Shown: positions 8,269-18,300 of the stretch, piece after piece
Numbering within the stretch: position 1 is the first letter of the stretch
How the letters are laid out: every line of letters starts with the position of its first letter
DNA from: an uncultured Aquimarina sp.
Lineage (GTDB): Bacteria > Bacteroidota > Bacteroidia > Flavobacteriales > Flavobacteriaceae
DNA: 64,000 nt
NCBI GenBank assembly: GCA_947498595.1
Contig: CANMKX010000014.1
Coordinates: 1 to 64,000 of the forward strand
Direction of reading: 5' to 3'
The notes under the pieces: model-generated
Told to the model about the DNA's origin: nothing
What the model saw: only the letters and a program-made list of their open reading frames with translations
Database searches by the model: none
Position numbers and translations under genes: made by a program

Positions 8269-9639
8269 ATGGTAGTAACTAAAGGACTTGATCAAGAGAA
8301 TATAAAAACACTATTTTTTAGATACTATAAGCCTATTTTAGTGAGTTTATTATCTATAACGATACATCAGATAGTTGATGGTATTATTTTAGGACATAAA
8401 GTAGGTAAAGAAGGCGTTGCAGCAATTGGGATATATGCTCCAGTATTGATTATTTTTATAGCACTTTGTCTTGCTATAATGATTGGTGGAGGCATAATGT
8501 TATCCAAAAATATTGGTGCAAAGAATTTTAATAAAGTACAAGAGATTTTTGAGTTTACTACTACTATAACCATACTACTAGGGATAAGTGTCTCTGGAAT
8601 ATTTATTTTTTTTACAGATGAAATAGCAGGATTATTAACAGGAGAGCAAGAGAGTGCTTTGTATAACAATACTCGAACCTATATGTTTTGGAGCTTTGTA
8701 GGACTTCCTTTTTTCTTAATAAGAATTGTTTGGGGTGGATTATTAAATAATGATAGTGCTCCTAAAATAGCCAGAAATGCATCTATATTAGCAGCTACAG
8801 TTAATATTGTATTAGATGTGTTATTCATTATTGTTTTTCCGTTTGGTATTGCTGGCGCGTCTATAGCTACAGCAATTGCAATAATTAGTGCTGTAATTTA
8901 TATTTTTTGGTATATTAGAAAAGAGAAAAGTAGTTTTTCAATACGAAAATTTCAATTTAGAGTAAAATATGAAGAATGGAAAGAATTGATAGCTTATGGA
9001 TTCCCATCTTGTATATCAGAATTATGCTTTGCATTAGGTTTTTTAGTAATTAATAATAAACTAATTCAATATGGTGATATGGCAGTTGCTGCTTTTGGTA
9101 TTATTAATTATATAAGTTTTAGTTTCTTAAGATTATTTACAGCAGCAATGCTAGCAATGCAACCTATAATATCTTATAATATAGGAGCCAAATTACCAGA
9201 TAGAGTATTAGAAACTCTTAAATACACTATTAAGTTTTCAGTAATATTAGGAGTGTTTGTTTACATGCTAGGATATTTTTTTCCTGATGTATTGCTTCAA
9301 GTTTTTTCTAATGAAGAATCCGAAGAGTTTAATACGTTAGCGATAAATGCTATGATGATTTATTTTACGCTTTTTTTTGTGGCGGGTCCCAACTATATTT
9401 TAATAATGTATTTGCAGAGTATAGGAAAAGCGCAATTAGCGACTATTTTTAATATTTTAAAAGGAATAGGATTAGTGATTGTTTTTGTTACTATTCTGCC
9501 TACTATAGAGGCATTAGGGCTAAATGGAATATGGTGGACTAGACCTTGTACAGAAGCTACAGTGTTATTGATAATTATAGGGTATACATTGTCTTATAAG
9601 CAACATTATTATAGTAAAACCGCTATTTTAAAAAAATAA
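8269..9639 (+). CDS. MATE family efflux transporter
   Basis: 456 residues with about twelve hydrophobic segments in two similar halves, the MatE layout, so it is an inner-membrane cation/drug antiporter. Features include ITIHQIVDGIILGHKVGKEGVAAIG near the start (the conserved helix with the inter-repeat glycine motif) and the second-half equivalent AFGIINYISFSF. The substrate cannot be told. It is a single gene ending at a bidirectional terminator that it shares with the convergent lipoprotein gene. Confidence 0.9.
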   Translation: MVVTKGLDQENIKTLFFRYYKPILVSLLSITIHQIVDGIILGHKVGKEGVAAIGIYAPVLIIFIALCLAIMIGGGIMLSKNIGAKNFNKVQEIFEFTTTITILLGISVSGIFIFFTDEIAGLLTGEQESALYNNTRTYMFWSFVGLPFFLIRIVWGGLLNNDSAPKIARNASILAATVNIVLDVLFIIVFPFGIAGASIATAIAIISAVIYIFWYIRKEKSSFSIRKFQFRVKYEEWKELIAYGFPSCISELCFALGFLVINNKLIQYGDMAVAAFGIINYISFSFLRLFTAAMLAMQPIISYNIGAKLPDRVLETLKYTIKFSVILGVFVYMLGYFFPDVLLQVFSNEESEEFNTLAINAMMIYFTLFFVAGPNYILIMYLQSIGKAQLATIFNILKGIGLVIVFVTILPTIEALGLNGIWWTRPCTEATVLLIIIGYTLSYKQHYYSKTAILKK

Positions 9640-9644
9640 ATAAA

Positions 9645-9681
9645 AAACGGAAGCTATAAATCTAATTATAACTTCCGTTTC
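9645..9681. terminator. Bidirectional terminator between convergent genes
   Basis: AAACGGAAG-TATAA pairs with TTATA-CTTCCGTTT with one mismatch. A-rich and T-rich flanks serve both strands. Confidence 0.75.
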
Positions 9682-9703
9682 TTATAAATAAGATATAATT
9701 ATA

Positions 9704-10453
9704 TTATTCTTTTGAAGCTTCTTCAGAAATAGTGTTTTTCTCAGCTTCATATTCTTTACGATCCTTAATATATTTAATTAATTGAGATCCATAAATTGAT
9801 TTCTGTACCTTAGGTGATAAACCATTAGCAATGGTGTCAAGGTATTTTACATTAGCATCAAATATTTCATTCATTGTTACATAAGGAGCAACTTCAAGAT
9901 CTTTGTTATTCAAGGCAAAATTTACAGTATATAAATATCTGCGCTTAACCATTCGTTGGTATTCTAAATCATTAGCGGTTAATAATTCTTCGTTTTTCTG
10001 TTTTCTAGCTTCAAAAGAAGATTTTAAAAGACGTAAATGTTGATCATTAAAACGACGACTAATTAATTTAAACTCATAAAGTTTTTCCTGATTTTTAGCA
10101 CCTACAATTTTAGCATCTTTTTCAAAATCTTCTAAAGTTGTAGTAATAATAGTTTCACCAGGCTCTACAAAAAAATCAAAACGATCATTAAATTCTGCAC
10201 CATCTTTTTTATCAAGGTGTAAATAATAAACCTCAGGTTCAGTTACATTTGTGTGCATCGTAAATTCAGATAAACCATCTATGATTACTGAGTCTACGGC
10301 AACAACCATAGTATCTTGGATTTTTTGTAAGAATATTGTTCCTTTTTTTAATCCTTTAATATTTCCTTTGATAATAGCATTACCTTCTGGTTTTGGTTCA
10401 GAACAGCTTATTAAAAGTGTTAAGAAAAATAAGAATGAAGCAATTTGTTTCAT
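9704..10453 (-). CDS. DUF4369 domain lipoprotein
   Basis: 249 residues. A lipoprotein signal (LLISC, Cys about 17) places it in the periplasm or outer membrane. The domain after it (GNAIIKGNIKGLKKGTIFLQK ... EPEVYYLHL) matches DUF4369, which in Bacteroidota usually precedes a TlpA-type thioredoxin domain. Here no CxxC thioredoxin domain follows; the C-terminal half is helical and charged. It is therefore a DUF4369-only form, and its function is unknown. It lies 111 bases downstream of the DUF819 gene on the same strand. Confidence 0.75.
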   Translation of the reverse strand: MKQIASFLFFLTLLISCSEPKPEGNAIIKGNIKGLKKGTIFLQKIQDTMVVAVDSVIIDGLSEFTMHTNVTEPEVYYLHLDKKDGAEFNDRFDFFVEPGETIITTTLEDFEKDAKIVGAKNQEKLYEFKLISRRFNDQHLRLLKSSFEARKQKNEELLTANDLEYQRMVKRRYLYTVNFALNNKDLEVAPYVTMNEIFDANVKYLDTIANGLSPKVQKSIYGSQLIKYIKDRKEYEAEKNTISEEASKE

Positions 10454-10564
10454 TGGTAAAAAGAGTTGTTTTTTGTTTATTAATTAGCGTTAAAACTAAT
10501 TAAGAATATTTTTTAAGTAAAATTTAGCGAGCAAATATCATATAAATAATAATGATATACTAGT

Positions 10565-11824
10565 CTAGGATGCAATTTCCATAAGCCATGTACATAACAA
10601 AGCTCCATATGTACCAACTACATATCCCATTACAGCTAAAAGTACTCCTACAGTTGCTAATGATGGATGAAAAGCAGCAGCTACTACAGGTGCAGAAGCG
10701 GCTCCACCAACGTTAGCTTGGCTACCTACAGCAAGGAAAAAATAGGGTGCTTTGATAAGTTTGGCAACTCCTATCAATAGAATAGCATGTATTGTCATCC
10801 AAACTAGACCAATAGCAATTAATCCAGGGTTTTCGAAAATTAAACCTAAATCCATTTTCATACCTATTGAGGCAACAAGAATGTATATAAATACACTTCC
10901 TATTTTACTGGCACCAGCTCCTTCATATTGTTTTGCCTTTGTAAAAGACAAAAGAATTCCTATAATAGTAGTGATAGTAACCATCCAGAAAAATTTAGAA
11001 GTGAATGATGATAACGCAGACGATTGGTCATTAAAAATTTCGAAATTATTTAGGTAACTAGAAATTCCACTAGCTCCCCAATGAGCGATTCCTACAGTAA
11101 CAAAAGCAATTGATAGCATAACCATGATATCTGTAGTTGTTGGATTACGAACAACACCTGCTGAGTAACTAGAAACACGTTCTTTTAAGTCTTCTATTGC
11201 TGAGGTATCTGCTTGAAGCCAATTATCTATTTTTTTACTTTTTTCAATTCCAATTAATAATAAAGCCATCCATAAGTTTGCAACGACGATATCAACTAGA
11301 ACCATACCTCCATACTTGTCAGGATTGTATTTGAAAATTTCTAGCATGGCAGCTTGATTTGCACCTCCACCAATCCAGCTTCCTGCAAGAGTTGATAAGC
11401 CTCTCCATACTGCATCTGGTCCAACACCTCCAACTATATCTGGTGATATAAAAGAAATTAATAATATAGCAAGTGGTCCTCCAATAATAATACCTATGGT
11501 TCCTGTTAGAAACATTATTAATGCTTTGGGACCTAAGTTAAATATAGCTTTTAAGTCAATACTTAATGTCATAAGAACCAAAGAAGCAGGTAATAAATAT
11601 CGACTAGCGATATAATATACTTTAGATGTTTCTGCATCAATGATACCAAGAGAATTAAAAATAGCAGGTAATAAATAACACATTAAAACTGCAGGTATGA
11701 ATCGATAAAAAACTTTCCAGAAACCTTCCTTTATTGATGAAGTATAAAATACAAAACCAAGTGTAAGCATAATGATTCCGAAAACAATGGCATCGTTAGA
11801 AAAATAGGGTGTAGTGTCTTCCAT
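10565..11824 (-). CDS. DUF819 family integral membrane protein (YjcL-like)
   Basis: 419 residues with ten or more hydrophobic segments and Gly/Ala-rich loops (AGSWIGGGANQAAML, GSQANVGGAASAPVVAAA) that are characteristic of the DUF819 family. The family resembles secondary transporters of the CPA/bile-acid type and has no established substrate. No signal peptide is needed because the first helix acts as anchor. Confidence 0.88.
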   Translation of the reverse strand: MEDTTPYFSNDAIVFGIIMLTLGFVFYTSSIKEGFWKVFYRFIPAVLMCYLLPAIFNSLGIIDAETSKVYYIASRYLLPASLVLMTLSIDLKAIFNLGPKALIMFLTGTIGIIIGGPLAILLISFISPDIVGGVGPDAVWRGLSTLAGSWIGGGANQAAMLEIFKYNPDKYGGMVLVDIVVANLWMALLLIGIEKSKKIDNWLQADTSAIEDLKERVSSYSAGVVRNPTTTDIMVMLSIAFVTVGIAHWGASGISSYLNNFEIFNDQSSALSSFTSKFFWMVTITTIIGILLSFTKAKQYEGAGASKIGSVFIYILVASIGMKMDLGLIFENPGLIAIGLVWMTIHAILLIGVAKLIKAPYFFLAVGSQANVGGAASAPVVAAAFHPSLATVGVLLAVMGYVVGTYGALLCTWLMEIAS

Positions 11825-11837
11825 AAAAATAGTGCAT

Positions 11838-11868
11838 AAAAAAATCGTATTGCAAAATACGATTTTTT
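11838..11868 (-). terminator. Terminator of the M61 peptidase operon
   Basis: AAAAAATCGTATT pairs perfectly with AATACGATTTTTT. It lies just past the M61 stop in the reverse direction and upstream of the DUF819 start. Confidence 0.75.
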
Positions 11869-11893
11869 ATATAAGATTGAGGTTTAAATAAGA

Positions 11894-13777
11894 TTAGTCG
11901 TTAATCCATGATTTTAAAAGAGAAGTTTGAGATGGAGTAGGATCTACTACAGTTTGTAATATTTTTTTCTCTAGTGTTGGAGTTTGTACTTTTCCTTCTA
12001 AAGAAATCTCCTTTCCGTTTCTTTTTATAACAAAAGTAATGGAATCTCCAATCTTCCATTCATTTGGATCCTTTAATAAATCATAGACATTAGCAAGTGT
12101 GTATTTTTTATCATTAATACTGATTAGAACATCACCTCCTTGTATTCCTAACTCCTTTAAAAAACTATTGTAAGTAATTCCAGGAATAAAAATAACTTCC
12201 CCAGTTTCTTCGTTACCAGTAATATATGGTTGTTGTTCATGGATAAAATACATAGAAGGTATGGTTGCTATATTGAATTGTAAACCCGCTTTTTCTAAAT
12301 ATGTATCATAATTAATAGGAGTTCCTTCAATAATATGAGTTTTTAGAAAATCACCAACTTCAGGATACGTAAGTTTTGTAACTACGTCAATTAATTCACT
12401 ATCATCAAATGGTGTGTTATTACCATATTTTTGCGATAAATTTTTCATGAGATCTAGAATACCTTGTTTTCCATTACTTTTTTCTCGAATAATCAAATCA
12501 ATACACATAGAAATCAAAGCTCCTTTTTCGTATACATTAGCGTAATTTTTTTTATAAGGTTCTTCAAGAATATTTTTACTCATGGTAGTAAACGACATCG
12601 TATCGTCATAAAATTTAGCATTATTAATCTTGCCTAGCATGCGATTAAAAAATTCTTCTTTAGAAACTAATCCTTGATTAATTTGAAACAGTTGAGCAAA
12701 GTATTCTGTAGTTCCTTCATACATCCATAAATGTTGAGACATTTTAGGAGTGTTAAAATCGAAATAATGAATTTCTTTTGAATGAATATTTAGAGGCGTT
12801 ACAATATGAAAAAATTCATGAGAGACAACATCTACCATTGCTTGATTTAATCTTTCCAAAGGAATTGACTCCGGTAATACAACAACTGTAGATGTATTAT
12901 GCTCCAAGGCTCCAAATCCAGTAGCATCTGTTGGTTGTAATGTAGATAAGTATAATAAAATACTATATTTTTTAGTTGAGTTAATATCGCCTAAAAAGTT
13001 TTTTTGAGCACGCATCATGCGTTCCATTTCTGGTTTTAATTTGGCAGCGGTATGAATCTTATTAGGAGAGTAAACACGTAAAACAACTTCTATATCATTT
13101 ACCTTAAAAATTTCTTCATCTGGAACTGAGTACATGATTGGTGAGTCAACAACATCTGCATATCGATTGATATGAAAAACATCAACATTAAAAGAATCGT
13201 CAGTATTTGTATCTGAAATTTGATCTCTTATTAAAGAAGTCGCAGCAGTTAATTGCTTAGGATGTTTAATTAGTAAGGTATACTTATTTTGTTTTTTACC
13301 ATAAAAATATCCTATAAAAGCATGTAAATTTAAAATGTAGTTTTTGTTTTTAATAATATTAGATCCAGCAGGAGAGAAGACATCATGAGTATCTTCTGTA
13401 TCAAAAGTATCATTAACCAAATAGGTGATTTTATTTAAATTTTTAGCATTATTAATTAACCATCTATTATCGTCTATTTTAGAATAAGTTAGAGGATTCC
13501 CGTTTGAATCAAATACTTTAAAATCGTCTATATATTTACCGTAATTATCATTAGAGTATGTGCCAGGAATAATTTTAGGTAATTGATAACTGATTGTATC
13601 TGTTGTAATTCCAGTAAACTTTAATGTGACTTTAACTTGATCATTTTTTACATCTACGAGATCAATAGTGGTGGTTATTGGAGTCTCCTTAATAGAAAGA
13701 TTACTTTTTGTAGACCCACAACTAATGAGGAACAATGTAATCATTGATAGAATTAAAAACGGTTTTAGTTTGTTCAT
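11894..13777 (-). CDS. M61 family metallopeptidase (glycyl aminopeptidase type) with PDZ domain
   Basis: 627 residues. It is a lipoprotein (LISC, Cys20) with an N-terminal beta domain (about 35-240), the gluzincin catalytic domain with HEFFH at 320-324 and a downstream Glu in YEGTTEY, and a C-terminal PDZ domain (about 535-600, with LGIQGGDVLISINDKKYTL). This is the standard M61 order; members cleave N-terminal Gly or Ala from peptides. The GALEHNTS motif before the zinc helix corresponds to the substrate-binding loop. It is the distal gene of a three-gene reverse-strand run with the HAD phosphatase and the hydrolase (gaps of 21 and 14 bases). Confidence 0.9.
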   Translation of the reverse strand: MNKLKPFLILSMITLFLISCGSTKSNLSIKETPITTTIDLVDVKNDQVKVTLKFTGITTDTISYQLPKIIPGTYSNDNYGKYIDDFKVFDSNGNPLTYSKIDDNRWLINNAKNLNKITYLVNDTFDTEDTHDVFSPAGSNIIKNKNYILNLHAFIGYFYGKKQNKYTLLIKHPKQLTAATSLIRDQISDTNTDDSFNVDVFHINRYADVVDSPIMYSVPDEEIFKVNDIEVVLRVYSPNKIHTAAKLKPEMERMMRAQKNFLGDINSTKKYSILLYLSTLQPTDATGFGALEHNTSTVVVLPESIPLERLNQAMVDVVSHEFFHIVTPLNIHSKEIHYFDFNTPKMSQHLWMYEGTTEYFAQLFQINQGLVSKEEFFNRMLGKINNAKFYDDTMSFTTMSKNILEEPYKKNYANVYEKGALISMCIDLIIREKSNGKQGILDLMKNLSQKYGNNTPFDDSELIDVVTKLTYPEVGDFLKTHIIEGTPINYDTYLEKAGLQFNIATIPSMYFIHEQQPYITGNEETGEVIFIPGITYNSFLKELGIQGGDVLISINDKKYTLANVYDLLKDPNEWKIGDSITFVIKRNGKEISLEGKVQTPTLEKKILQTVVDPTPSQTSLLKSWIND

Positions 13778-13798
13778 ATATTAATGAGCTATGATTGT

Positions 13799-14605
13799 TT
13801 ATAGAATGTTATTTTTTATGTAAGTGGCAACACCATCTTCTTTTCCTGAAAGGGTAACGTGATCAGCTATTTTTAATACTTCGGGTTTGGCATTAGAAAC
13901 AGCAATACCAGTACCAACTTGTTGTAACATAGTTAGGTCATTATAATTATCACCAAAAGCAGTAGCTTTACTTAAAGGAATTTTATAATGTGTATCAAGA
14001 AGAAGTTTTATAGCAGTAAGTTTAGAAATATTTTTATGAGCAATTTCTAAATATGTTGCCTTAGAACGGTATAAATGCAACGCGTCATTGAATTTTTTTT
14101 CAAGATACGCTACAATTTGATCAATTGCTTGTTCTTCTCCCATGCACATAATTTTGTGAGCACCTTTAGATTGTTGTTGCCAATCAGCAATGGTTTTATC
14201 AATGTTTTGAATCGTTGGTTGAACTTTTGTATTATTAGCTTCTCGTTGAGCCCAATAATCCATTTCAGGTACATACCAATCATCATTATTATAAAGACTG
14301 ATATGGATACCAATATTTTTATTATAAGATACTAAATGATTTACGATTAAACTAGGAATAGATGTCGAATGGATTATTTTATTATCTAGTAGAACCAATC
14401 CTCCGTTATAGCAAATTAAAGGTTGTTCGATAATACCTAACTCTTTTTGAAGATGTTTCATAGCGCTAGGCATACGAGATGATATCAAAATAAAAGGAAT
14501 TGTATCTTTAATTCTTTTGATTTCTGAGATAGTAAAAGAAGAAAGCTCTCTTTTGGCATTTAATAGCGTTCCGTCAATATCCGAAAACAAAATACGTTCT
14601 GGCAT
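13799..14605 (-). CDS. Cof-type HAD-IIB family hydrolase
   Basis: 268 residues. HAD motif I is FSDIDGTLLN (Asp nucleophile and second Asp), motif II the Ser of ILISSRM, motif III a Lys near KISKLTAIK-like sequence, and motif IV AFGDNYNDLTML. The C2B cap in between identifies the Cof/YidA subfamily of phosphatases that act on sugar phosphates and flavin or pyridoxal phosphates; the substrate is not determinable. It sits between the alpha/beta hydrolase and the M61 peptidase in the same operon. Confidence 0.9.
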   Translation of the reverse strand: MPERILFSDIDGTLLNAKRELSSFTISEIKRIKDTIPFILISSRMPSAMKHLQKELGIIEQPLICYNGGLVLLDNKIIHSTSIPSLIVNHLVSYNKNIGIHISLYNNDDWYVPEMDYWAQREANNTKVQPTIQNIDKTIADWQQQSKGAHKIMCMGEEQAIDQIVAYLEKKFNDALHLYRSKATYLEIAHKNISKLTAIKLLLDTHYKIPLSKATAFGDNYNDLTMLQQVGTGIAVSNAKPEVLKIADHVTLSGKEDGVATYIKNNIL

Positions 14606-14619
14606 AAAATTAATTTTTA

Positions 14620-15546
14620 TTATTGAATTGCAAATTGAACCAAGGCATCAATTACTTCTGGCATAATTTCTCTCCAGGGTTCATTATAAGATTTTTGATT
14701 TTCTAAACTACTTTTAGAAACTTTTTTTAAAATATGATTCATACCATTAACCACCATGTATGTAGCATCAGGGACAGCCTCATTTAATTTTTTTGATTCT
14801 TCAACAGTAACTTGAAGATCGTTGTCTCCTTGTAAAATTAATATAGGAATATCCAATTTTTGGATTTCTTGAACAGGATCATATTGTAACCAAGTACGCA
14901 TAAATGGTTGTAAATTATATCTAAAAATAGATTCTAAAGCCGATAAGTAACTTGTAGCTCTTCCGTTTTCTTTTAATTCTTTGAAAGCTAAAGCTGCGTT
15001 TTTATCTAGTCCAGGAGCTTGAATTTTTAACTGATCAATAATTACTTTATCTATAGATTGGCCGTTTCCAGCGATAGAAATAAATCCATCGACATTGTTT
15101 TGAGATGCAATCATCCCAACTAATGAACCTTGACCATGACCAGCAATAATTATTTTGGAATAATTACTGTTTTTTTTAAAATAATTAATAATTGCTTTTG
15201 TGTCCGAAATGAAATCTTTAAATGAAATTTGATCTTCATAAATTCCTAATTGATCCATTCTAAATAATCTTTTATCATAGCTATAACTAGCAATACCTTT
15301 TTTTGCTAAAATTTTAGCCAATACTTTAAAAGTATCATTTCTGGCCATTCTACTGTTACCATTTCTATTAATTGCACCAGCATCCATGATAAAAATGATT
15401 AAAGGAATTTTTTCGTTAGAGAAAGGGGTTACTAGAGTACCATCAACGTATTGATTGATTTTTACTTGAGCACCATTAAACTCTATTTCTTGAGTATAAG
15501 CGTAGGTATTTAAAAGTATAAATAGAACAATTAGGGCTTGTTTCAT
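14620..15546 (-). CDS. Alpha/beta hydrolase-fold protein, nucleophile Ser replaced by Gly
   Basis: 308 residues with a signal peptide (about 1-18), so it is exported to the periplasm. The fold signs are an oxyanion-type loop near PLIIFIMDAGAINRNG and an elbow AGHGQGSLVGM at 135-145. Candidate acid and base are in LQGDND (Asp241/243) and NGMNH (His271). Related exported hydrolases normally read GHSxGS here; in this gene the nucleophile position (138) is GGT, glycine. The Asp and His remain, so the protein may be inactive, use Ser141, or bind without cleaving. It is the first gene of the run with the HAD phosphatase and M61 peptidase. Confidence 0.8.
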   Translation of the reverse strand: MKQALIVLFILLNTYAYTQEIEFNGAQVKINQYVDGTLVTPFSNEKIPLIIFIMDAGAINRNGNSRMARNDTFKVLAKILAKKGIASYSYDKRLFRMDQLGIYEDQISFKDFISDTKAIINYFKKNSNYSKIIIAGHGQGSLVGMIASQNNVDGFISIAGNGQSIDKVIIDQLKIQAPGLDKNAALAFKELKENGRATSYLSALESIFRYNLQPFMRTWLQYDPVQEIQKLDIPILILQGDNDLQVTVEESKKLNEAVPDATYMVVNGMNHILKKVSKSSLENQKSYNEPWREIMPEVIDALVQFAIQ

Positions 15547-15826
15547 TTTTAATATGATCGTTTAATTTTAGTATTAGGGTAAATTTTTAATTAATTATAA
15601 GTGATTAAAAGTATTCAATATATTAGAATCAATTTCAAGTGTTTAAATAATGAATAGTATATAATTAATAAAAGATAAAGTTAAGGTATATTTTTAAATA
15701 GTGTTCAATATAAAAATTAACTGTTCTATAACAAACCCTTTTTTATATTTGCCAAAATTTACTTATGAGAATGCGATTATTTATATCAATTCTTATAAAA
15801 AACATTAAAATTAATAGTTAGAATAC

Positions 15827-16609
15827 ATGAGATTACGTTATTTATTATTTGGAATAGTATTATTTTTTAATCTTCAAGTTTTTTGTACTGATTTTTATTG
15901 GGGTCAAACAGGACATAGAACTACAGGAGAAATAGCAACAGCACATTTAACGAAGAGAACAAAACGAGCTATTAATAAATTATTGAATGGACAAAGTTTA
16001 GCTTTTGTATCGACTTTTGGAGATGAAATAAAAAGCGATAGAAGTTTTAGAAAATATAGTGCATGGCATTATGTAAATTTTCCTTTTGATAAAAAATATG
16101 GAGAAGAAAAACCAAGTGAACGAGGAGATTTAGTACAAGGAATAGAGCATTGTATAAAAATATTAGAAGATAAAAGTGCTTCAAAAGAGGATAAGATTTT
16201 TTATCTCAAAATGCTAGTTCATTTTATGGGAGACCTACACCAACCATTACATGTTGGAAAAGGAGAGGATAAAGGAGGAAATGATATACAAGTTCGATGG
16301 TTTAATAAAGGATCGAATTTACATAGAGTTTGGGATAGCGAGATGATCGATTCTTATGGAATGAGTTATACTGAATTAGCAAATAATAGAGCTGTATTAT
16401 CCAAAGAACAAATCAATAGCATAGAGCAAGGATCTATTGTTGATTGGATTCACGAATCTCGAACATTAGCAAAGAAAGTCTATTCTTCTGCCAGTATAGG
16501 AGAAAAATTGAGTTATAGATATAGTTTTGACCATCTAACTACTGTTAGATCTCAATTGCAAAAAGGGGGAATTAGATTGGCAAAAATTTTAAATGATATT
16601 TTTGGTTAA
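15827..16609 (+). CDS. S1/P1 family nuclease
   Basis: 260 residues with a signal peptide of about 23. The mature protein begins near the conserved Trp of YWGQTGHR. The zinc-ligand motifs of S1/P1 nucleases are all visible: GHR, FGDEIKSD, SAWHYVNFP, HFMGDLHQPLH and GGNDIQVRWF...NLHRVWDSEM. It is an exported trinuclear-zinc nuclease for single-stranded DNA and RNA, probably used for nutrient scavenging. A TATATTTG element at 15744-15751 upstream is a plausible -7 box. It converges on the AraC gene with only six bases between stops. Confidence 0.92.
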   Translation: MRLRYLLFGIVLFFNLQVFCTDFYWGQTGHRTTGEIATAHLTKRTKRAINKLLNGQSLAFVSTFGDEIKSDRSFRKYSAWHYVNFPFDKKYGEEKPSERGDLVQGIEHCIKILEDKSASKEDKIFYLKMLVHFMGDLHQPLHVGKGEDKGGNDIQVRWFNKGSNLHRVWDSEMIDSYGMSYTELANNRAVLSKEQINSIEQGSIVDWIHESRTLAKKVYSSASIGEKLSYRYSFDHLTTVRSQLQKGGIRLAKILNDIFG

Positions 16610-16615
16610 TAAATT

Positions 16616-17488
16616 TTAATTCGAATCTTTTAAATTAGCATCTTTCCTAAATTGCTTAGGAGAGGTGTTATAATGTTTTTTAAAAGTTTTAGTTAAATGA
16701 CTTTCATCAGTATATCCTAATTGATACGCAATTTCTGCAATTGTAAAATCAGTATTGAGCAAACGATGTTCAACTAATTTCATTTTATATTTGGTAATGT
16801 ACTGATGAATTGATTCTCCAGTTTGTTTTTTGAAATAAGTACTAATAGAACTTTGTGACATCCTAAACTTATTAGCCATAAAATTAATTTTAGTAACATC
16901 ATTGTTGTAGATGTTTTGATGTATATGGCTTAATATGTCATCTATTTTACTCCGCTCTAAATTAATAGAAGTATCTTTTTTGAGCTTTTCATATGTTTCA
17001 GATATATTTCTAACGATAATACTTAAAATAGTACTTATAGCATTCGAAATAATTTCTTTATAATAAATTTTTTCACGTTTAAACTCGTGCATAACAAGTT
17101 TATGAATATCCCAAATAATATCACGGTCTTCTTCATGACAAATAACATCTCCTGGTATTACATTAGGACGATGTAAAATTTGTTCAATACGTTGTAACCA
17201 ATATTTTCTATCCGGTAAATTGATACGATTTGAAAAAAGAAGTTCTGTAAACTTAAAATAAGTGAAGGTAGAACGTTCTTGAATTTCAAAATGATGGGTG
17301 TCCTCAGGTGCCAACAAAAAGATGTCTTTTGTTTTGTAAGGAGTACGTACCTCATTTATGGTGTGAAAACCTCGACCATTTTCAATGAAAATGATTTCAA
17401 AATAATTATGACTATGCGGCTGAGCTTTCCAAGAATCAAGCTCATTTTGGTGCACTACAAAAGTCTCATGTAAAGAGTATCGGTTCAT
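16616..17488 (-). CDS. AraC family transcriptional regulator
   Basis: 290 residues. The N-terminal half (about 10-100) is a cupin-like ligand domain (HSHNYFEIIFIENGRG, FLLAPEDTHHFE). The C-terminal 100 residues carry two helix-turn-helix motifs (INFMANKFRMSQSSISTYFKKQTG and DFTIAEIAYQLGYTDESHL) and the family signature ending in SPKQFRKD. It is a typical regulator of sugar or stress genes. It is transcribed divergently from the DoxX-like gene at 17697, its most likely target besides itself; this is an inference from position. Confidence 0.9.
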   Translation of the reverse strand: MNRYSLHETFVVHQNELDSWKAQPHSHNYFEIIFIENGRGFHTINEVRTPYKTKDIFLLAPEDTHHFEIQERSTFTYFKFTELLFSNRINLPDRKYWLQRIEQILHRPNVIPGDVICHEEDRDIIWDIHKLVMHEFKREKIYYKEIISNAISTILSIIVRNISETYEKLKKDTSINLERSKIDDILSHIHQNIYNNDVTKINFMANKFRMSQSSISTYFKKQTGESIHQYITKYKMKLVEHRLLNTDFTIAEIAYQLGYTDESHLTKTFKKHYNTSPKQFRKDANLKDSN

Positions 17489-17696
17489 AATCAGTGGGTT
17501 AATATTCTAAAGTTACAAAATTTAAATGAATAAAACTACAACTCATTCTACTAGTTTAAATTAACTATAACGTTTTCGTGTGTTAATAAGTAATTAATAC
17601 TTACTCATTTGTACAATTTTTTTGAAGAAACTTACAAGAAGATTACAGGTTGTTGGCTATACTTTTGTGCCGCTTTAATGGTTAAAATGTATTCAA

Positions 17697-18110
17697 TTGA
17701 AAATCAGAACTTTGTTTTATGCGTGCTTAAGAATAGTAATAGGAAGTTATTTAGTGCTCTATGGGTTGTATAACGTAATCCAATACTCAACCTTTTTAGA
17801 AAGAGTAGATCAGTATTTTGTGAAAGCGCATTTTTTTGACATTACTTTTTTAGAAGCCTTAGCACCACTAGTTCCTTTTGAAGCATTTATAATAGGGTTG
17901 TTTTTGGTAATAGGTTTTTTTACGAAAAGAACATTGAAAATAGGAGTATTCTTATTTAGTTTTTTTAGTCTATTCTTAATAGATGTAGGAAGATTAGATT
18001 ATGCGATTATATATGCCGTAATAGTTTTTATCATGGCAATTTTATTATTAAAAGATAATTACAATTTATATTCAATAGATTTTAGAAGAGATTCTTTTTT
18101 GTTTTTATAA
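17697..18110 (+). CDS. DoxX-like small membrane protein
   Basis: 137 residues with four hydrophobic segments (about 8-28, 55-75, 82-97, 103-122) and Arg/Tyr-rich ends, resembling the DoxX/MauE-like family of small membrane proteins linked to redox processes. No ATG is in frame upstream; the two nearby ATGs (17678, 17687) are in another frame, so a TTG start is proposed. A TACTTTTG box at 17660-17667 lies 30 bases before it. It is divergent from the AraC regulator. The function is uncertain. Confidence 0.65.
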   Translation: MKIRTLFYACLRIVIGSYLVLYGLYNVIQYSTFLERVDQYFVKAHFFDITFLEALAPLVPFEAFIIGLFLVIGFFTKRTLKIGVFLFSFFSLFLIDVGRLDYAIIYAVIVFIMAILLLKDNYNLYSIDFRRDSFLFL

Positions 18111-18171
18111 TAAGAGAGTTTTTTGAATAATAGCGTTTTTTTCATAGTATAGATTTTTGTTTAGATTAAAT

Positions 18172-18199
18172 AACCCTCCGTAACGCAGAGGGTTTTTTT
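18172..18199 (+). terminator. Terminator after the DoxX-like gene
   Basis: AACCCTC / GAGGGTT stem with a nine-base loop, then TTTTT. Confidence 0.75.
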
Positions 18200-18300
18200 A
18201 TATAAAAAATGAATAAAATGATTTTCAGAAGACCTTATTTGTTGAGGTTTGTATTTATCAACTTATAAAAACACAAATTAGTTTTATAAAGAGTATGATG

